In this document: one piece after another, positions 1-11,590 of the stretch
Numbering within the stretch: position 1 is the stretch's first letter
Layout of the letters: every line of letters starts with the position of its first letter
NCBI RefSeq assembly: GCF_014203235.1
Contig: NZ_JACHIN010000010.1
Span: forward strand, 1-64,000
From: Nonomuraea endophytica
GTDB lineage: Bacteria > Actinomycetota > Actinomycetes > Streptosporangiales > Streptosporangiaceae
DNA length: 64,000 nucleotides
Direction: 5' to 3'
The notes under the pieces: model-generated
The model's database searches: none
The model's input: only the letters and a program-made list of their open reading frames with translations
Told to the model about the DNA's origin: nothing
Translations under genes and position numbers: made by a program

Positions 1-89
1 TCCACGCGTCGAGCGAGCGGGGCGATGACCCGGCGGCACCTCGGGTGCATCAGCAGCCTCACGGCTACCGACAAGAGGATGGTGCACCA

Positions 90-2528
90 GTGAGCAGGCT
101 CGTGGTCGTCGGCTACGGCCCCGCCGCCCAGCGGCTGCTGGAGTCGCTGGCCGAGCGCGGATACGACGGGCGGATCACGGTTTTGGGGGAGGAGCCGCTG
201 CCCGCCTACGACCGGGTGGCCCTGACCTCCTACCTGAAGGGCGCCAGCGCCGCCGACCTCACCTACGCCCCGCCCGCCGGCGTCGTCTCCCGGCTGAACT
301 CCCGCGTCACCGCCGTCGACCGCGCCGCCCGCACCGTGACCACCGCCGACGGCCACGTCGAGCCCTACGACGTCCTGGTGCTGGCCACCGGCTCGGCCCC
401 GTTCGTCCCTCCGGTGCCGGGCGCCGGCGACGCCCTGGTCTACCGCACGATCGCCGACCTGGACGACATCCGCGCCGCCGCAGGGAAGGCACTGCTGTCC
501 GGCCAGGACGACGGCGTCGTGGTCGGCGGCGGGCTGCTGGGCCTGGAGGCGGCCGACGCGCTCCAAGGGCTCGGGCTGCGCACCCACATCGTCGAGCTGG
601 CCCCCTGGCTGATGCCGCGACAGGTGGACGAGGGCGGCGGCGCCGTGCTGAAGAGCCACATCGAGGCGCTCGGCATCGGCGTGCGCCCCGGCGTCTCCCT
701 GGAGCGGATCGAACCCGGCCGCGTGCTGCTGAGCGGCGGCGAGGAACTTCCCGCGGGCGTCGTGGTCGTCTCCGCAGGAGTACGGCCCCGCGACGAGCTG
801 GCCAGGGCCTGCGGGCTGGAGGTCGGCGACCGGGGCGGCATCGCCGTCGACGACGGCATGCGCACCTCCGACCCCGCCGTCTACGCCGTGGGGGAGTGCG
901 CCCTGGCAGGCGGGCAGGTGTACGGGCTGGTCGGGCCGTGCAACACGATGGCCGAGGTGGCCGCCGACCGGATCACCGGAGGCCGCTCGGTCTTCGGCGG
1001 CGCGGACCTGTCGACCAAGCTGAAGCTGCTCGGCGTCGAGGTGGCCCAGTTCGGGGCGATGGAGGGGGCGCTGGACGTCACCTACATGGACCCGGTCGCC
1101 GGCGTCTACAAGCGGCTGTTCGTCTCCGACGACGCCTCCACGCTGCTGGGCGGCATCTGCGTCGGGGACGCGGCGCCGTACGCCGCGCTGCGGCCCTTCG
1201 TCGGCAAGGCGCTGCCGGCGCCGCCCTCGGACCTGCTGTTCAGCGGCGGCGGCCTCGCCCTGGACCTGCCCGACGACGCGCAGGTGTGCTCGTGCAACAA
1301 CGTCAGCGCCGGACGGGTGCGCGAGGCCATCGGGGACGGCGCCCGCGACGTGCCCGCGCTGAAGGAGTGCACCCGCGCGGGCAGCTCCTGCGGCTCGTGC
1401 CTGCCCATGCTGAAGCGGCTGCTGGAGAAGTCCGGCGTCGATCTGCCCAAGGCGCTGTGCGAGCACTTCGCCCACAGCCGCGCCGAGCTGTACGACATCG
1501 TGCGGGTCCGCGGGATCACCACGTTCTCCGAGCTCATCGCCGCGCACGGCACCGGCAGGGGCTGCGACGTGTGCAAGCCGACCGTCGCCTCGATCCTGGC
1601 CTCCCTGCACAGCGGGCACGTGCTGGAAGGCGAGCGCGCGGCCCTGCAGGACACCAACGACCACTTCCTGGCCAACATCCAGAAGAACGGCACCTACTCC
1701 GTCGTCCCCCGCGTGCCCGGCGGCGAGATCACGCCCGACAAGCTCATCGTCATCGGCGAGGTGGCACGCGACTACGGCCTCTACACCAAGATCACCGGCG
1801 GGCAGCGGATCGACCTGCTCGGCGCCCGGGTGGAGCAGCTCCCGGGCATCTGGCAGCGGCTGGTGGACGCCGGGTTCGAGTCCGGCCACGCCTACGGCAA
1901 GGCGCTGCGGACGGTGAAGTCCTGCGTGGGCTCGGCCTGGTGCCGGTACGGCGTACAGGACTCCGTCGGCCTGGCCATCGCCCTCGAACTGCGCTACCGG
2001 GGCCTGCGCGCCCCGCACAAGCTGAAGTCGGCCGTGTCCGGCTGCGCCCGCGAATGCGCCGAGGCCCGGTCCAAGGACTTCGGCGTCATCGCCACAGAAA
2101 GCGGCTGGAACCTCTACGTCGGCGGCAACGGCGGCTTCACCCCACGCCACGCCGACCTGCTGGCCGCCGACCTGACCACCGCCGAGCTGGTGCGGACCAT
2201 CGACCGCTTCCTGATGTTCTACATCCGCACCGCCGACCGGCTCCAGCGCACCTCGGCCTGGCTCGAGGCGCTGGAGGGCGGCCTCGGCTACCTGCGCGAG
2301 GTCGTCGTCGACGACTCGCTGGGCATCTGCGCCGACCTGGACGCGCGGATGGCGCGGCACGTGGCCGGATACCAGGACGAGTGGCGGGCCACGCTGGAGG
2401 ACCCCGGCAAGCTCGCCCGCTTCGTCAGCTTCGTCAACGCCCCCGGCACGCCCGACCCGTCCATCTCCTTCGAGACGGTGCGCGAGCAGATCCAGCCCGT
2501 TCTGATCCCCTTGGAGGTCGCGCGATGA
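90..2528 (+). CDS. nirB: Assimilatory nitrite reductase [NAD(P)H], large subunit
   Basis: Cytoplasmic enzyme of 812 residues that reduces nitrite to ammonia with NAD(P)H. The order of domains is the full NirB set. An N-terminal FAD/NAD(P) pyridine-nucleotide oxidoreductase opens with VVVGYGPAA. A BFD-type [2Fe-2S] region has cysteines near residues 400, 402, 434 and 437, followed by GCDVCKP near 491. The siroheme/[4Fe-4S] reductase domain has KSCVGSAWC near 611 and SGCARECAE near 651. I place the start at GTG 90, preceded by AAGAGGA, rather than at an in-frame codon at 45, because family similarity begins at MSRLVVVGYG. It is the first gene of a four-gene operon and its stop overlaps the nirD start. 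Confidence 0.95.
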   Translation: MSRLVVVGYGPAAQRLLESLAERGYDGRITVLGEEPLPAYDRVALTSYLKGASAADLTYAPPAGVVSRLNSRVTAVDRAARTVTTADGHVEPYDVLVLATGSAPFVPPVPGAGDALVYRTIADLDDIRAAAGKALLSGQDDGVVVGGGLLGLEAADALQGLGLRTHIVELAPWLMPRQVDEGGGAVLKSHIEALGIGVRPGVSLERIEPGRVLLSGGEELPAGVVVVSAGVRPRDELARACGLEVGDRGGIAVDDGMRTSDPAVYAVGECALAGGQVYGLVGPCNTMAEVAADRITGGRSVFGGADLSTKLKLLGVEVAQFGAMEGALDVTYMDPVAGVYKRLFVSDDASTLLGGICVGDAAPYAALRPFVGKALPAPPSDLLFSGGGLALDLPDDAQVCSCNNVSAGRVREAIGDGARDVPALKECTRAGSSCGSCLPMLKRLLEKSGVDLPKALCEHFAHSRAELYDIVRVRGITTFSELIAAHGTGRGCDVCKPTVASILASLHSGHVLEGERAALQDTNDHFLANIQKNGTYSVVPRVPGGEITPDKLIVIGEVARDYGLYTKITGGQRIDLLGARVEQLPGIWQRLVDAGFESGHAYGKALRTVKSCVGSAWCRYGVQDSVGLAIALELRYRGLRAPHKLKSAVSGCARECAEARSKDFGVIATESGWNLYVGGNGGFTPRHADLLAADLTTAELVRTIDRFLMFYIRTADRLQRTSAWLEALEGGLGYLREVVVDDSLGICADLDARMARHVAGYQDEWRATLEDPGKLARFVSFVNAPGTPDPSISFETVREQIQPVLIPLEVAR

Positions 2529-2863
2529 CCACCCTGCTCCACGATGTGTGGACCACCGTCTGCCGCTACACCGACCTGCTGCCGGAGCGCGGCGTCTGCG
2601 CGCTGGTGAACGGCAGCCAGATCGCCGTGTTCCGCGACTTCGACGGCCGCGTGTACGCCGTCGGCAACCGGGACCCGTTCAGCGGCGCGTACATCCTGTC
2701 CCGCGGCATCGTCGGCACCAGGGGCGGCGAGCCCACGGTGGCCTCGCCCATGCACAAACAGGTGTTCTCACTGGTCAGCGGCGCCTGCCTGGACGGAGGC
2801 GGCGAAGCGATACCCGTCCATCCCGTCCGGCTGAGCGGCGAGCACGTCGAGGTACGGGCATGA
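2525..2863 (+). CDS. nirD: Nitrite reductase small subunit (Rieske-like fold)
   Basis: Small subunit of 112 residues that partners NirB. It begins with the typical WTTVCRYTDLLPERGV and has the Rieske-like beta fold ending in PVRLSGEHVEV. The Cys/His pairs of a true Rieske cluster are absent, as is normal for NirD, so it carries no iron-sulfur centre of its own. The start ATG at 2525 overlaps the nirB stop by four bases, and its stop overlaps the next start in the same way. This indicates translational coupling of the operon. Confidence 0.93.
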   Translation: MTTLLHDVWTTVCRYTDLLPERGVCALVNGSQIAVFRDFDGRVYAVGNRDPFSGAYILSRGIVGTRGGEPTVASPMHKQVFSLVSGACLDGGGEAIPVHPVRLSGEHVEVRA

Positions 2864-3996
2864 CCGGCCGGACCGTGCCGGAGACGGCGCCCGACTCGCT
2901 GGCCGGGTTCACCGTGGGCGTGACCGCCACCCGGCGGCGCGAGGAGTTCGGCGCGCTGCTGCAACGACGCGGCGCCCGCGTGGTCAGCGCGCCCGCCATC
3001 CGCCTGGTCCCCCTGGAACAGGACGGCGACCTGCTCGACGCCACCCGCCTGGCCCTCGCCGCGCCCATCGACGACGTCGTCATCACCACCGGGGTGGGCT
3101 TTCGCGGCTGGATGGCCGCCGCGGAGGGCTGGGGGCTCTCCGGCGAGCTGGCCGAACGCCTCACCGCCGCCCGGCTGCTCACCCGCGGACCCAAGGCCAG
3201 GGGAGCGGTGCGCGCCGCGGGGCTCAACGACCACTGGACCCCGGCCACCGAGTCCTGCGACGAGGTCAAGGAGTACCTGCTGGCCCAGGATCTGGGCGGG
3301 CGGCGCATCGCCGTACAACTCCACGGCGAGCCCCTGGCCGGATTCGTGGCCGACCTGCGGCGCGCCGGGGCCGAGGTGATCGAGGTGCCCGTCTACCGCT
3401 GGCTGCCCTACCGCGACACCTCGCCGCTGCGCCGCCTGGTCAACCAGGCCGTCACCGGCGCCGTGGACGCGGTCGCCTTCACCAGCGCCCCCGCCGTCCT
3501 CGCCATGCTCCGCGAGGCCCGCGCCCGCGGCCAGGAGGAGGCGCTGTTGGGGGCGTTCTCCGACCGCGTGGTGGCGGCCTGCGTGGGCCCGGTCACCGCG
3601 CACCCGCTGGTCGAGCGCGGCGTACCCACGCTGCAGCCGGAACGCTCCCGGCTCGGCGCGCTGGCCAGGGCGCTGGCCCGCCACCTGCCCGAGTTCGGGG
3701 TCGCGCGCGTCACCGCGGGCGGGCACCGGCTGGAGATCCGCGGCCACGCCGTCGTCGTGGACGGCGAACTGCGGCCGCTGCCGCCCGCGCCCATGGCCGT
3801 GCTCAAGCGCCTGGCCGACAAGCCGGGACATGTCGTGGCCCGCGCGGAGCTGCGCCTGGTCCTGCCCGGCAGCCCCGCCCGCGAGTCGGCCGAGCACGCC
3901 GTCGAGATGGCCATCACCCGCCTGCGCCGCGCCCTGGGCCCGCTCGGGATCGTGGAGACGGTCGTCAAGCGCGGCTACCGCCTGGCCGTCCAGTGA
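2860..3996 (+). CDS. nnaR: HemD-like uroporphyrinogen-III synthase fused to winged-helix DNA-binding domain (NnaR-like regulator)
   Basis: Protein of 378 residues with two parts. Residues about 10-255 form a uroporphyrinogen-III synthase (HemD) domain. Residues about 285-378 form an OmpR-type winged helix (PMAVLKRLADKPGHVV, then AITRLRRALG and VVKRGYRLAVQ). The same architecture is known for NnaR of Streptomyces coelicolor, a co-activator with GlnR of nitrate/nitrite genes, and for Rv0260c of Mycobacterium tuberculosis. Its place right after nirBD supports a regulatory role. It could also contribute to siroheme synthesis, since tetrapyrrole precursors feed the NirB cofactor; whether the synthase site is active cannot be judged here. 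ATGA overlaps on both sides. Confidence 0.85.
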   Translation: MTGRTVPETAPDSLAGFTVGVTATRRREEFGALLQRRGARVVSAPAIRLVPLEQDGDLLDATRLALAAPIDDVVITTGVGFRGWMAAAEGWGLSGELAERLTAARLLTRGPKARGAVRAAGLNDHWTPATESCDEVKEYLLAQDLGGRRIAVQLHGEPLAGFVADLRRAGAEVIEVPVYRWLPYRDTSPLRRLVNQAVTGAVDAVAFTSAPAVLAMLREARARGQEEALLGAFSDRVVAACVGPVTAHPLVERGVPTLQPERSRLGALARALARHLPEFGVARVTAGGHRLEIRGHAVVVDGELRPLPPAPMAVLKRLADKPGHVVARAELRLVLPGSPARESAEHAVEMAITRLRRALGPLGIVETVVKRGYRLAVQ

Positions 3997-4700
3997 CGCT
4001 GGTCCTGGCCGCGCACGGGACCCGCGACGCGCGCGGCGAGGCCGTCCTGCGCGACCTGGCCGGCGCGGTCGGCGCCCGCCGCCCCGGCCACCGGGTGCAC
4101 CTCGCCTACCTGGAGATCAGCCGCCCGCTCCTGTCCGGCGCGCTGCCCGATCTGCCGGGCCCGGTGACGATCGTCCCGCTCCTGCTGGCGGGCGGCTACC
4201 ACGTGCACGTCGACCTGCCCGAGATCGTCTCCCGCACCCGCCCCGACGCCCGCGTCGCCCGCCCGCTCGGCCCCCACCCGCTGCTGTCGGCGGCCCTGGC
4301 CCGCCGCCTCACCGAGGCCGGGCTGCGCCCGGATGACGCGGTGGTGCTCGCCGCCGCCGGCTCCTCCGACCCCGCGGCCCTGGCCGACGTGCGGGCTCAG
4401 GCCCGCCTGCTGTCGGTACGGCTCGGCCGCCCGGTCACCGCCGCCTTCGCCGCCTCCGGCACCCCCGCCCTGCCCCGGCACTGGGACCGCCGGACGGCGC
4501 TCGCCTCGTACCTGCTGGCCCCCGGCTTCTTCCACACCCGTCTCCAGGACTCCGGCGCCGCCCTGGTCAGCGACCCCATCGGCGCCGATCCCGGCCTGGC
4601 CGCGCTGATCTGGCGGCGCTACGACGACGTTCAGCGGGCCAGGAAGTGCCAGCCCACCCACCACCACGACAGGATGACCAGCACCCGGCCCGCCGGATGA
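3993..4700 (+). CDS. Sirohydrochlorin chelatase, CbiX/SirB family
   Basis: Protein of 235 residues opening with LVLAAHGTRDARGEAVL, the CbiX/SirB chelatase signature with its metal-binding His. A second conserved His lies in GGYHVHVDLPEI. It probably inserts iron into sirohydrochlorin to make the siroheme needed by NirB. GTG start at 3993 overlaps the preceding stop. The last roughly 23 residues run 70 bp into the convergent small membrane-protein gene on the other strand, so the C-terminal tail is likely non-conserved. Confidence 0.85.
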   Translation: MTLVLAAHGTRDARGEAVLRDLAGAVGARRPGHRVHLAYLEISRPLLSGALPDLPGPVTIVPLLLAGGYHVHVDLPEIVSRTRPDARVARPLGPHPLLSAALARRLTEAGLRPDDAVVLAAAGSSDPAALADVRAQARLLSVRLGRPVTAAFAASGTPALPRHWDRRTALASYLLAPGFFHTRLQDSGAALVSDPIGADPGLAALIWRRYDDVQRARKCQPTHHHDRMTSTRPAG

Positions 4701-4828
4701 CGCATCACCCAGGCGAAGCAGTCGCCCGCCGTCGGCGTCGTGGACCCGGGCAGCCGCGCGACCACCTCCAGCACCAGCATGGCCGCCACCGCCGCCACGT
4801 AGCCGAAGACCGTGATCTCCCACGTCAT
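4631..4828 (-). CDS. Small membrane protein, DUF6186-like
   Basis: A 65-residue protein with an N-terminal membrane segment (ITVFGYVAAVAAMLVLEVVA) and a Trp-rich C-terminus (ILSWWWVGWHFLAR) that I associate with the DUF6186 family. Function is unknown. Start ATG at 4828 overlaps the stop of the upstream gene by four bases, so the two are co-translated. The 3-prime end overlaps the convergent chelatase gene. Confidence 0.7.
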   Translation of the reverse strand: MTWEITVFGYVAAVAAMLVLEVVARLPGSTTPTAGDCFAWVMRHPAGRVLVILSWWWVGWHFLAR

Positions 4829-5235
4829 CGCCGCACCAGCCCCCACCCGACCACGAGCCACGCCACCCAGAACAGACCCCGCCAGTCCGGCGAGAGCAGC
4901 ACGGGATCCAGCAGGTCGCTGACCGTCGGCTGCGCGGGATCGTCACCCGCCAGCAGCGCCCACACCTCCCACACGCCGAACGCGGTGAACAGCGCCACCC
5001 ACACCTGCCAGCCCGGCGCGGACAGCCGCCGCGGCGCCTCCAGTCGCGGCAGCCCCGGCCACAACGCCGCCACCAGCGCGAGCACGCCGACCACGCCCAC
5101 GACCGCGTACGTGAGCCCGGCGAACGACGGCAGCCGCCCGCCGCCGGCCCAGGCGGCCACCAGCACCGCGGCGCCGAGCCCCCAGCCCAGCGCGCGGCGC
5201 CGGTGCGGCCGTAGCCCCGGTTCACCCGTTTCCAT
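4825..5235 (-). CDS. Hypothetical integral membrane protein
   Basis: Protein of 136 residues. After a basic N-terminus (RPHRRRALG) there are three to four hydrophobic segments, including LGWGLGAAVLVAAWAG, VVGVVGVLALVAALW and LFWVAWLVVGWGLV. The start METGEP at 5235 is chosen because AAAGGAG lies just upstream; a longer reading frame exists but runs through the terminator hairpin. It is coupled to the small DUF6186-like gene. I do not recognise a function. Confidence 0.7.
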   Translation of the reverse strand: METGEPGLRPHRRRALGWGLGAAVLVAAWAGGGRLPSFAGLTYAVVGVVGVLALVAALWPGLPRLEAPRRLSAPGWQVWVALFTAFGVWEVWALLAGDDPAQPTVSDLLDPVLLSPDWRGLFWVAWLVVGWGLVRR

Positions 5236-5323
5236 ATGGCTCTCCTTTACGGACAACAAAGAGGGTACGGCGACGCTCCGCCGTACCCTCAAAACCGATA
5301 CCCTCAAAACCGATTTATGGCTT
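5236..5323 (-). terminator. Intrinsic-type terminator with tandem 15-bp repeat
   Basis: On the minus strand, a 12-bp perfect stem (GAGGGTACGGCG pairing across 5261-5272 and 5279-5290, six-base loop) is followed by TTTGTTG. It lies just after the stop of the TetR-like gene, so it can terminate that transcript. Beside it, TACCCTCAAAACCGA occurs twice in tandem (about 5284-5314). Confidence 0.65.
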
Positions 5324-5872
5324 TTAGCCGGATTCAAGCCTGAGCTCGCGAACGATCTCCTCCGCGCTCACGTCCCGCGTGGGCTCGGAATAGGCCCCGA
5401 AGAACATCTCGTTGTAGGCGTGCCTGAAGCATCCTGCCAGCAGGAGACGGGCGCTGGCATCGGGATCCGCCTCGGCGGTCACCCGGCCGATCCGCTGCTC
5501 GGCGGCGAGGTAGGCCGCCAGCGGCGCGATCTCGGCCAGCGGCCCGAGGCCGTTGTCGCGGATCGCCTCGCGGAAGCGGACCGTGACGCTGGGCGAGGTG
5601 AAGGCGGGCAGCGCCGCCGACTGGATCTCGGCGTAGTAGTCGATCCCGGCCCGTGCGATGGGCAGCAGGTTGTCGTTGACGCGGCCCTTGCCGACCAGGT
5701 GCGAGAGGTCGTGCAGGATGCGCAGCCACAGGGGCAGGCGATCCTGGAGCAGGGCGAGGAAGTGGTCCACGGGCCCGCCGGTGCGGTCCTCGCGGAGCGA
5801 GACGGCCATCTCGAGCACGCGCCGTCTGGTGTCCTGACTTCTTTGGTGCGGATCTAGGTGGGGAGTCGCCAT
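5324..5872 (-). CDS. TetR-family-like protein lacking the helix-turn-helix (internal deletion)
   Basis: Protein of 182 residues. The N-terminal RSQDTRRRVLEMAV looks like the first helix of a TetR DNA-binding domain. It then runs directly into what looks like the region after the helix-turn-helix (REDRTGGPVDHFLALLQ) and a normal all-helical ligand domain ending ARLLLAGCFRHAYNEMFFG. About 30-35 residues holding helices 2 and 3 appear to be missing in frame. It would therefore be a ligand-binding or dimerising protein without DNA binding, or a decaying regulator. Start MATPHLD at 5872 is preferred over an upstream in-frame codon; no clear ribosome site is seen. Followed by a terminator. Confidence 0.55.
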   Translation of the reverse strand: MATPHLDPHQRSQDTRRRVLEMAVSLREDRTGGPVDHFLALLQDRLPLWLRILHDLSHLVGKGRVNDNLLPIARAGIDYYAEIQSAALPAFTSPSVTVRFREAIRDNGLGPLAEIAPLAAYLAAEQRIGRVTAEADPDASARLLLAGCFRHAYNEMFFGAYSEPTRDVSAEEIVRELRLESG

Positions 5873-6062
5873 GGTTGGCCTAACGTGCGCAGTCACATGG
5901 GTAGGTTCGACGTGGCACCCGGCGATTTCGCCGTTGTTATGGAGCCGTGTTTCTCCTGGTTATGCAATTGTTGCCGGCTGGTGTTCCAACTGTGTACAAA
6001 TGGCGCGGGTCACTGATTATTACCTGAAACCCATGAGAAATATGGCAACAATGACCTGAGAG

Positions 6063-6917
6063 TCAGCTGTCAGTATCGCGGTCGCGGCGCCGCAGGTAGC
6101 GCTCGAACTCCGCCGCGATGGCATCGCCGCTCGCCTCGGGCAGCTCCGCGGCGTCCTTGCGCTCCTCCAGCTCCTTGACGTACTCGGCCACCTCGCTGTC
6201 CTGCGAGGCCAGCTCGTCCACGCCGTGCTCCCAGGCGCGCGCCTCCTCGTCGAGCTCGCCGAGCGGCATGGAGATCTCCAGCACGTCCTCCAGGCGGCGC
6301 AGCAGCGCCAGCGTCGCCTTCGGGTTGGGCGGCTGGGCGACGTAGTGGGGCACCGAGGCCCACAGGGAGATCGCGCTCAGCCCGCCCAGCGCGAACGCGT
6401 GCTGCAGCACCCCCACGATGCCCGTCGGGCCCTCGTAGCGGCTGAGCTCCAGGTTGAGCGAACGCGCCAGCCCCTCGTCGGAGGCGGTGCCCAGGATCGG
6501 CACCGGACGGGTGTGCGGCGAGTCGTTGAGCAGGGCGCCCAGCATGACCGTCGTCTCGATGCCCAGCTCGCGGCAGACCTCGATGATCTCCTCGCAGAAC
6601 GACTTCCAGCGCATGTTCGGCTCGATGCCGCGCAGCAGCACCACGTCACGCTCGGACCCCGGCGGCCTGGCCAGCGAGAACCGCGTCGTCGGCCAGACGA
6701 TGCGCCGCTCGGCCCCGTCGGTCAGCTCCACCACCGGCCTGGTCACCTGGAAGTCGTAATAGTCTTCAGGATCGAGCTCGGTCAGCGGCTCCGCCTTCCA
6801 GGCGCTCTCCAGGTGGCTGATGACACCGCTGGAGGCCTCGCCCGCGTCGTTCCACCCCTCGAACGCGGCGATCAGCACCGGGTCGACGAGCTCGGGGAAC
6901 CTTTCGAGCTCGATCAC
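6063..6917 (-). CDS. PAC2-family protein (proteasome assembly chaperone homologue)
   Basis: Protein of 284 residues starting MIELERFPELVDPVLIAAF with the family signature EGWNDAGEASSGVI. PAC2 proteins are archaeal/eukaryotic proteasome assembly-chaperone homologues common in actinomycetes; their bacterial role is not settled. No signal peptide, so cytoplasmic. Its presence upstream of metH, in a window that also holds the proteasome genes, matches the general gene order of actinomycete chromosomes. The C-terminus is acidic and charged (EYVKELEERKDAAELPEA), probably helical. Confidence 0.85.
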   Translation of the reverse strand: MIELERFPELVDPVLIAAFEGWNDAGEASSGVISHLESAWKAEPLTELDPEDYYDFQVTRPVVELTDGAERRIVWPTTRFSLARPPGSERDVVLLRGIEPNMRWKSFCEEIIEVCRELGIETTVMLGALLNDSPHTRPVPILGTASDEGLARSLNLELSRYEGPTGIVGVLQHAFALGGLSAISLWASVPHYVAQPPNPKATLALLRRLEDVLEISMPLGELDEEARAWEHGVDELASQDSEVAEYVKELEERKDAAELPEASGDAIAAEFERYLRRRDRDTDS

Positions 6918-7021
6918 GTGTCGCCTCCTCCATCGGCTGGCATTCGACTAAGCCTATGCGCTGAGGGGGGTCTCGCGTCACTGATCTCGTTGCGCCACGG
7001 GCGTACTGCCTGGTACGGGCG

Positions 7022-7477
7022 TCACCGCCCCGACGTGGTGCGCACGATGAGCACGTCGCAACCGGCCCGGTGCGAGACGCCGGATGGCACCGATCCCAGC
7101 AGCCGCCCGGCCAGCGAGTTCAGCCCCCTGTTGCCCACGACGAGCAGCTCGGCCCGGTGCTCCTCGGCCAGCCGGACCAGGACGTCCACGGCCTCGCCCT
7201 CCTCGGCCGCCAGCACGACCTCCCCGGCCCCTGCGGCCACCGCGCTCTCGCGCGCCGCCCGCAGCGTGTCCTCGGCCGGGGTCGACCCGCTCACCTTGTA
7301 CGCCAGCTCGCCCAGCCGGTCGGCGGCCGGGGCCCGCTCGCTCTCGCGCATCGGCAGGTAGGCGCAGGCCACCACCAGCCGGGCCCGGGTCGCCGCGGCC
7401 AGTTCGGCGGCGGCGGTGACGGCGCGCAGCGAGGAGGAGGAACCATCAGTTCCGACGAGAATGGTCTGATAACGCAC
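7022..7477 (-). CDS. Universal stress protein (UspA family)
   Basis: Cytoplasmic protein of 151 residues with the Usp fold. It opens with the first strand (YQTILVGTDGSSSSLRAV) and ends with the ATP-binding motif VVGNRGLNSLAGRLLGSVP and SHRAGCDVLIVR. These glycines match ATP-binding Usp proteins. Start GTG 7477 is chosen because AGGAGG precedes it by four to five bases; a long upstream extension in the same frame has no family similarity. Divergent from metH with a short shared promoter region. Confidence 0.88.
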   Translation of the reverse strand: MRYQTILVGTDGSSSSLRAVTAAAELAAATRARLVVACAYLPMRESERAPAADRLGELAYKVSGSTPAEDTLRAARESAVAAGAGEVVLAAEEGEAVDVLVRLAEEHRAELLVVGNRGLNSLAGRLLGSVPSGVSHRAGCDVLIVRTTSGR

Positions 7478-7543
7478 AGCGCCTCCTATTGGACGCTTTA
7501 TTGAATATCTTCCCCGGCACCATAGCGCCTCGATCCCAGCCGA

Positions 7544-7556
7544 TAAGCTGGGGCCC
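7544..7556 (+). promoter_or_regulatory. Leaderless -10 element of metH
   Basis: TAAGCT at 7544-7549 fits the actinobacterial -10 pattern TANNNT and sits seven bases before the metH ATG with no Shine-Dalgarno sequence between. That geometry puts the transcription start at or next to the A of ATG. The upstream gap to the divergent gene is under 80 bp, so there is no room for a cobalamin riboswitch. Confidence 0.45.
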
Positions 7557-11021
<3,465 letters not shown>

Positions 11022-11037
11022 CTCTTTTCGTGCTTGG

Positions 11038-11175
11038 CGAGCCGTCTCGCGGCCCGTCCGGCCTTTTGGTTCGGGCGGGTCGTCTCGGTCCGTTTGGCTT
11101 TTTGGTTCGGGCGGGTCGTCTCGGTCCGTTCGGCTTTTTGGTTCGGGCGGGCCGTCTCACGGTCCGTCCGGCCGC
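11038..11175 (+). repeat. 36-bp tandem repeat, about three copies plus a degenerate one
   Basis: GGTTCGGGCGG units start at 11068, 11104 and 11140, exactly 36 bases apart, each followed by a GTCGTCTC/GCCGTCTC block and a GGCTTTTT-type tail. A degenerate partial copy lies before the first. The array runs straight into the conserved TTACGGCAAGCC element at 11181-11194. Confidence 0.85.
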
Positions 11176-11220
11176 CTTTCCGTTACGGCAAGCCAAGCAG
11201 GCCACCGCCCGCCGTCGCGG
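11176..11220 (+). repeat. Dispersed element copy A (TTACGGCAAGCC type)
   Basis: CTTTCCGTTACGGCAAGCC at 11176-11194 followed by a C-rich tract. The core is shared with 20151-20162, 26586-26597 and 47109-47120. All four copies are on the plus strand and lie 3-prime of a plus-strand gene, here about 155 bp after metH. Confidence 0.75.
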
Positions 11221-11512
11221 GCGGGCCACTCGGTCCGTGCGCCCGGCAGCCGGACACACGCCCCACCGCGACAAGGCACGCCTGGCCCCCGCCGTGGTCA
11301 CGAGCGTGCCCAGAGCGACGGCCTGGGCAGAACCTTCGGCACGCCTCACCCGCAGCCCAAGCGACCCACCGACGTGACACCCTCCGGCGTGACACCGTCG
11401 CACCTTCGGCCAGGTACAGCATGGCGCCCGGGGCCGCGTGTGCCGTGTGTGGCGTGTGTGCCCCGTGTGGCACATGGGTGTGGGTGAGTTCCACGTGCTG
11501 CCGCACCGTCCG

Positions 11513-11590
11513 CGTGTGCCAGGAGCTCATAGGTCCTGCGTGTGCCAGGAGCCCATGGCCCGCGGTTGTGCCGGGAGCCCATGGAAGGTG
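11513..11590 (+). repeat. 26-bp tandem repeat, three copies
   Basis: TGTGCCAGGAGCTCAT and close variants begin at 11515, 11541 and 11567, a constant 26-base period. The copies differ by a few bases. They lie in the G/T-rich stretch upstream of the HAD phosphatase gene. Confidence 0.75.

Noticed and set aside
1860..1900. tRNA-like GGTTCGAGTCC sequence
   Set aside because: It lies inside nirB and has no acceptor or anticodon arms around it; no tRNA gene was found elsewhere.
5871..6059. Plus-strand 62-codon frame in the gap before the PAC2 gene
   Set aside because: No ribosome site, no similarity, and it overlaps the start of the TetR-like gene; it is more likely promoter DNA.
7478..7556. Cobalamin riboswitch upstream of metH
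   Set aside because: Only 79 bp separate metH from the divergent gene and no B12-box-like sequence is visible; the start looks leaderless.
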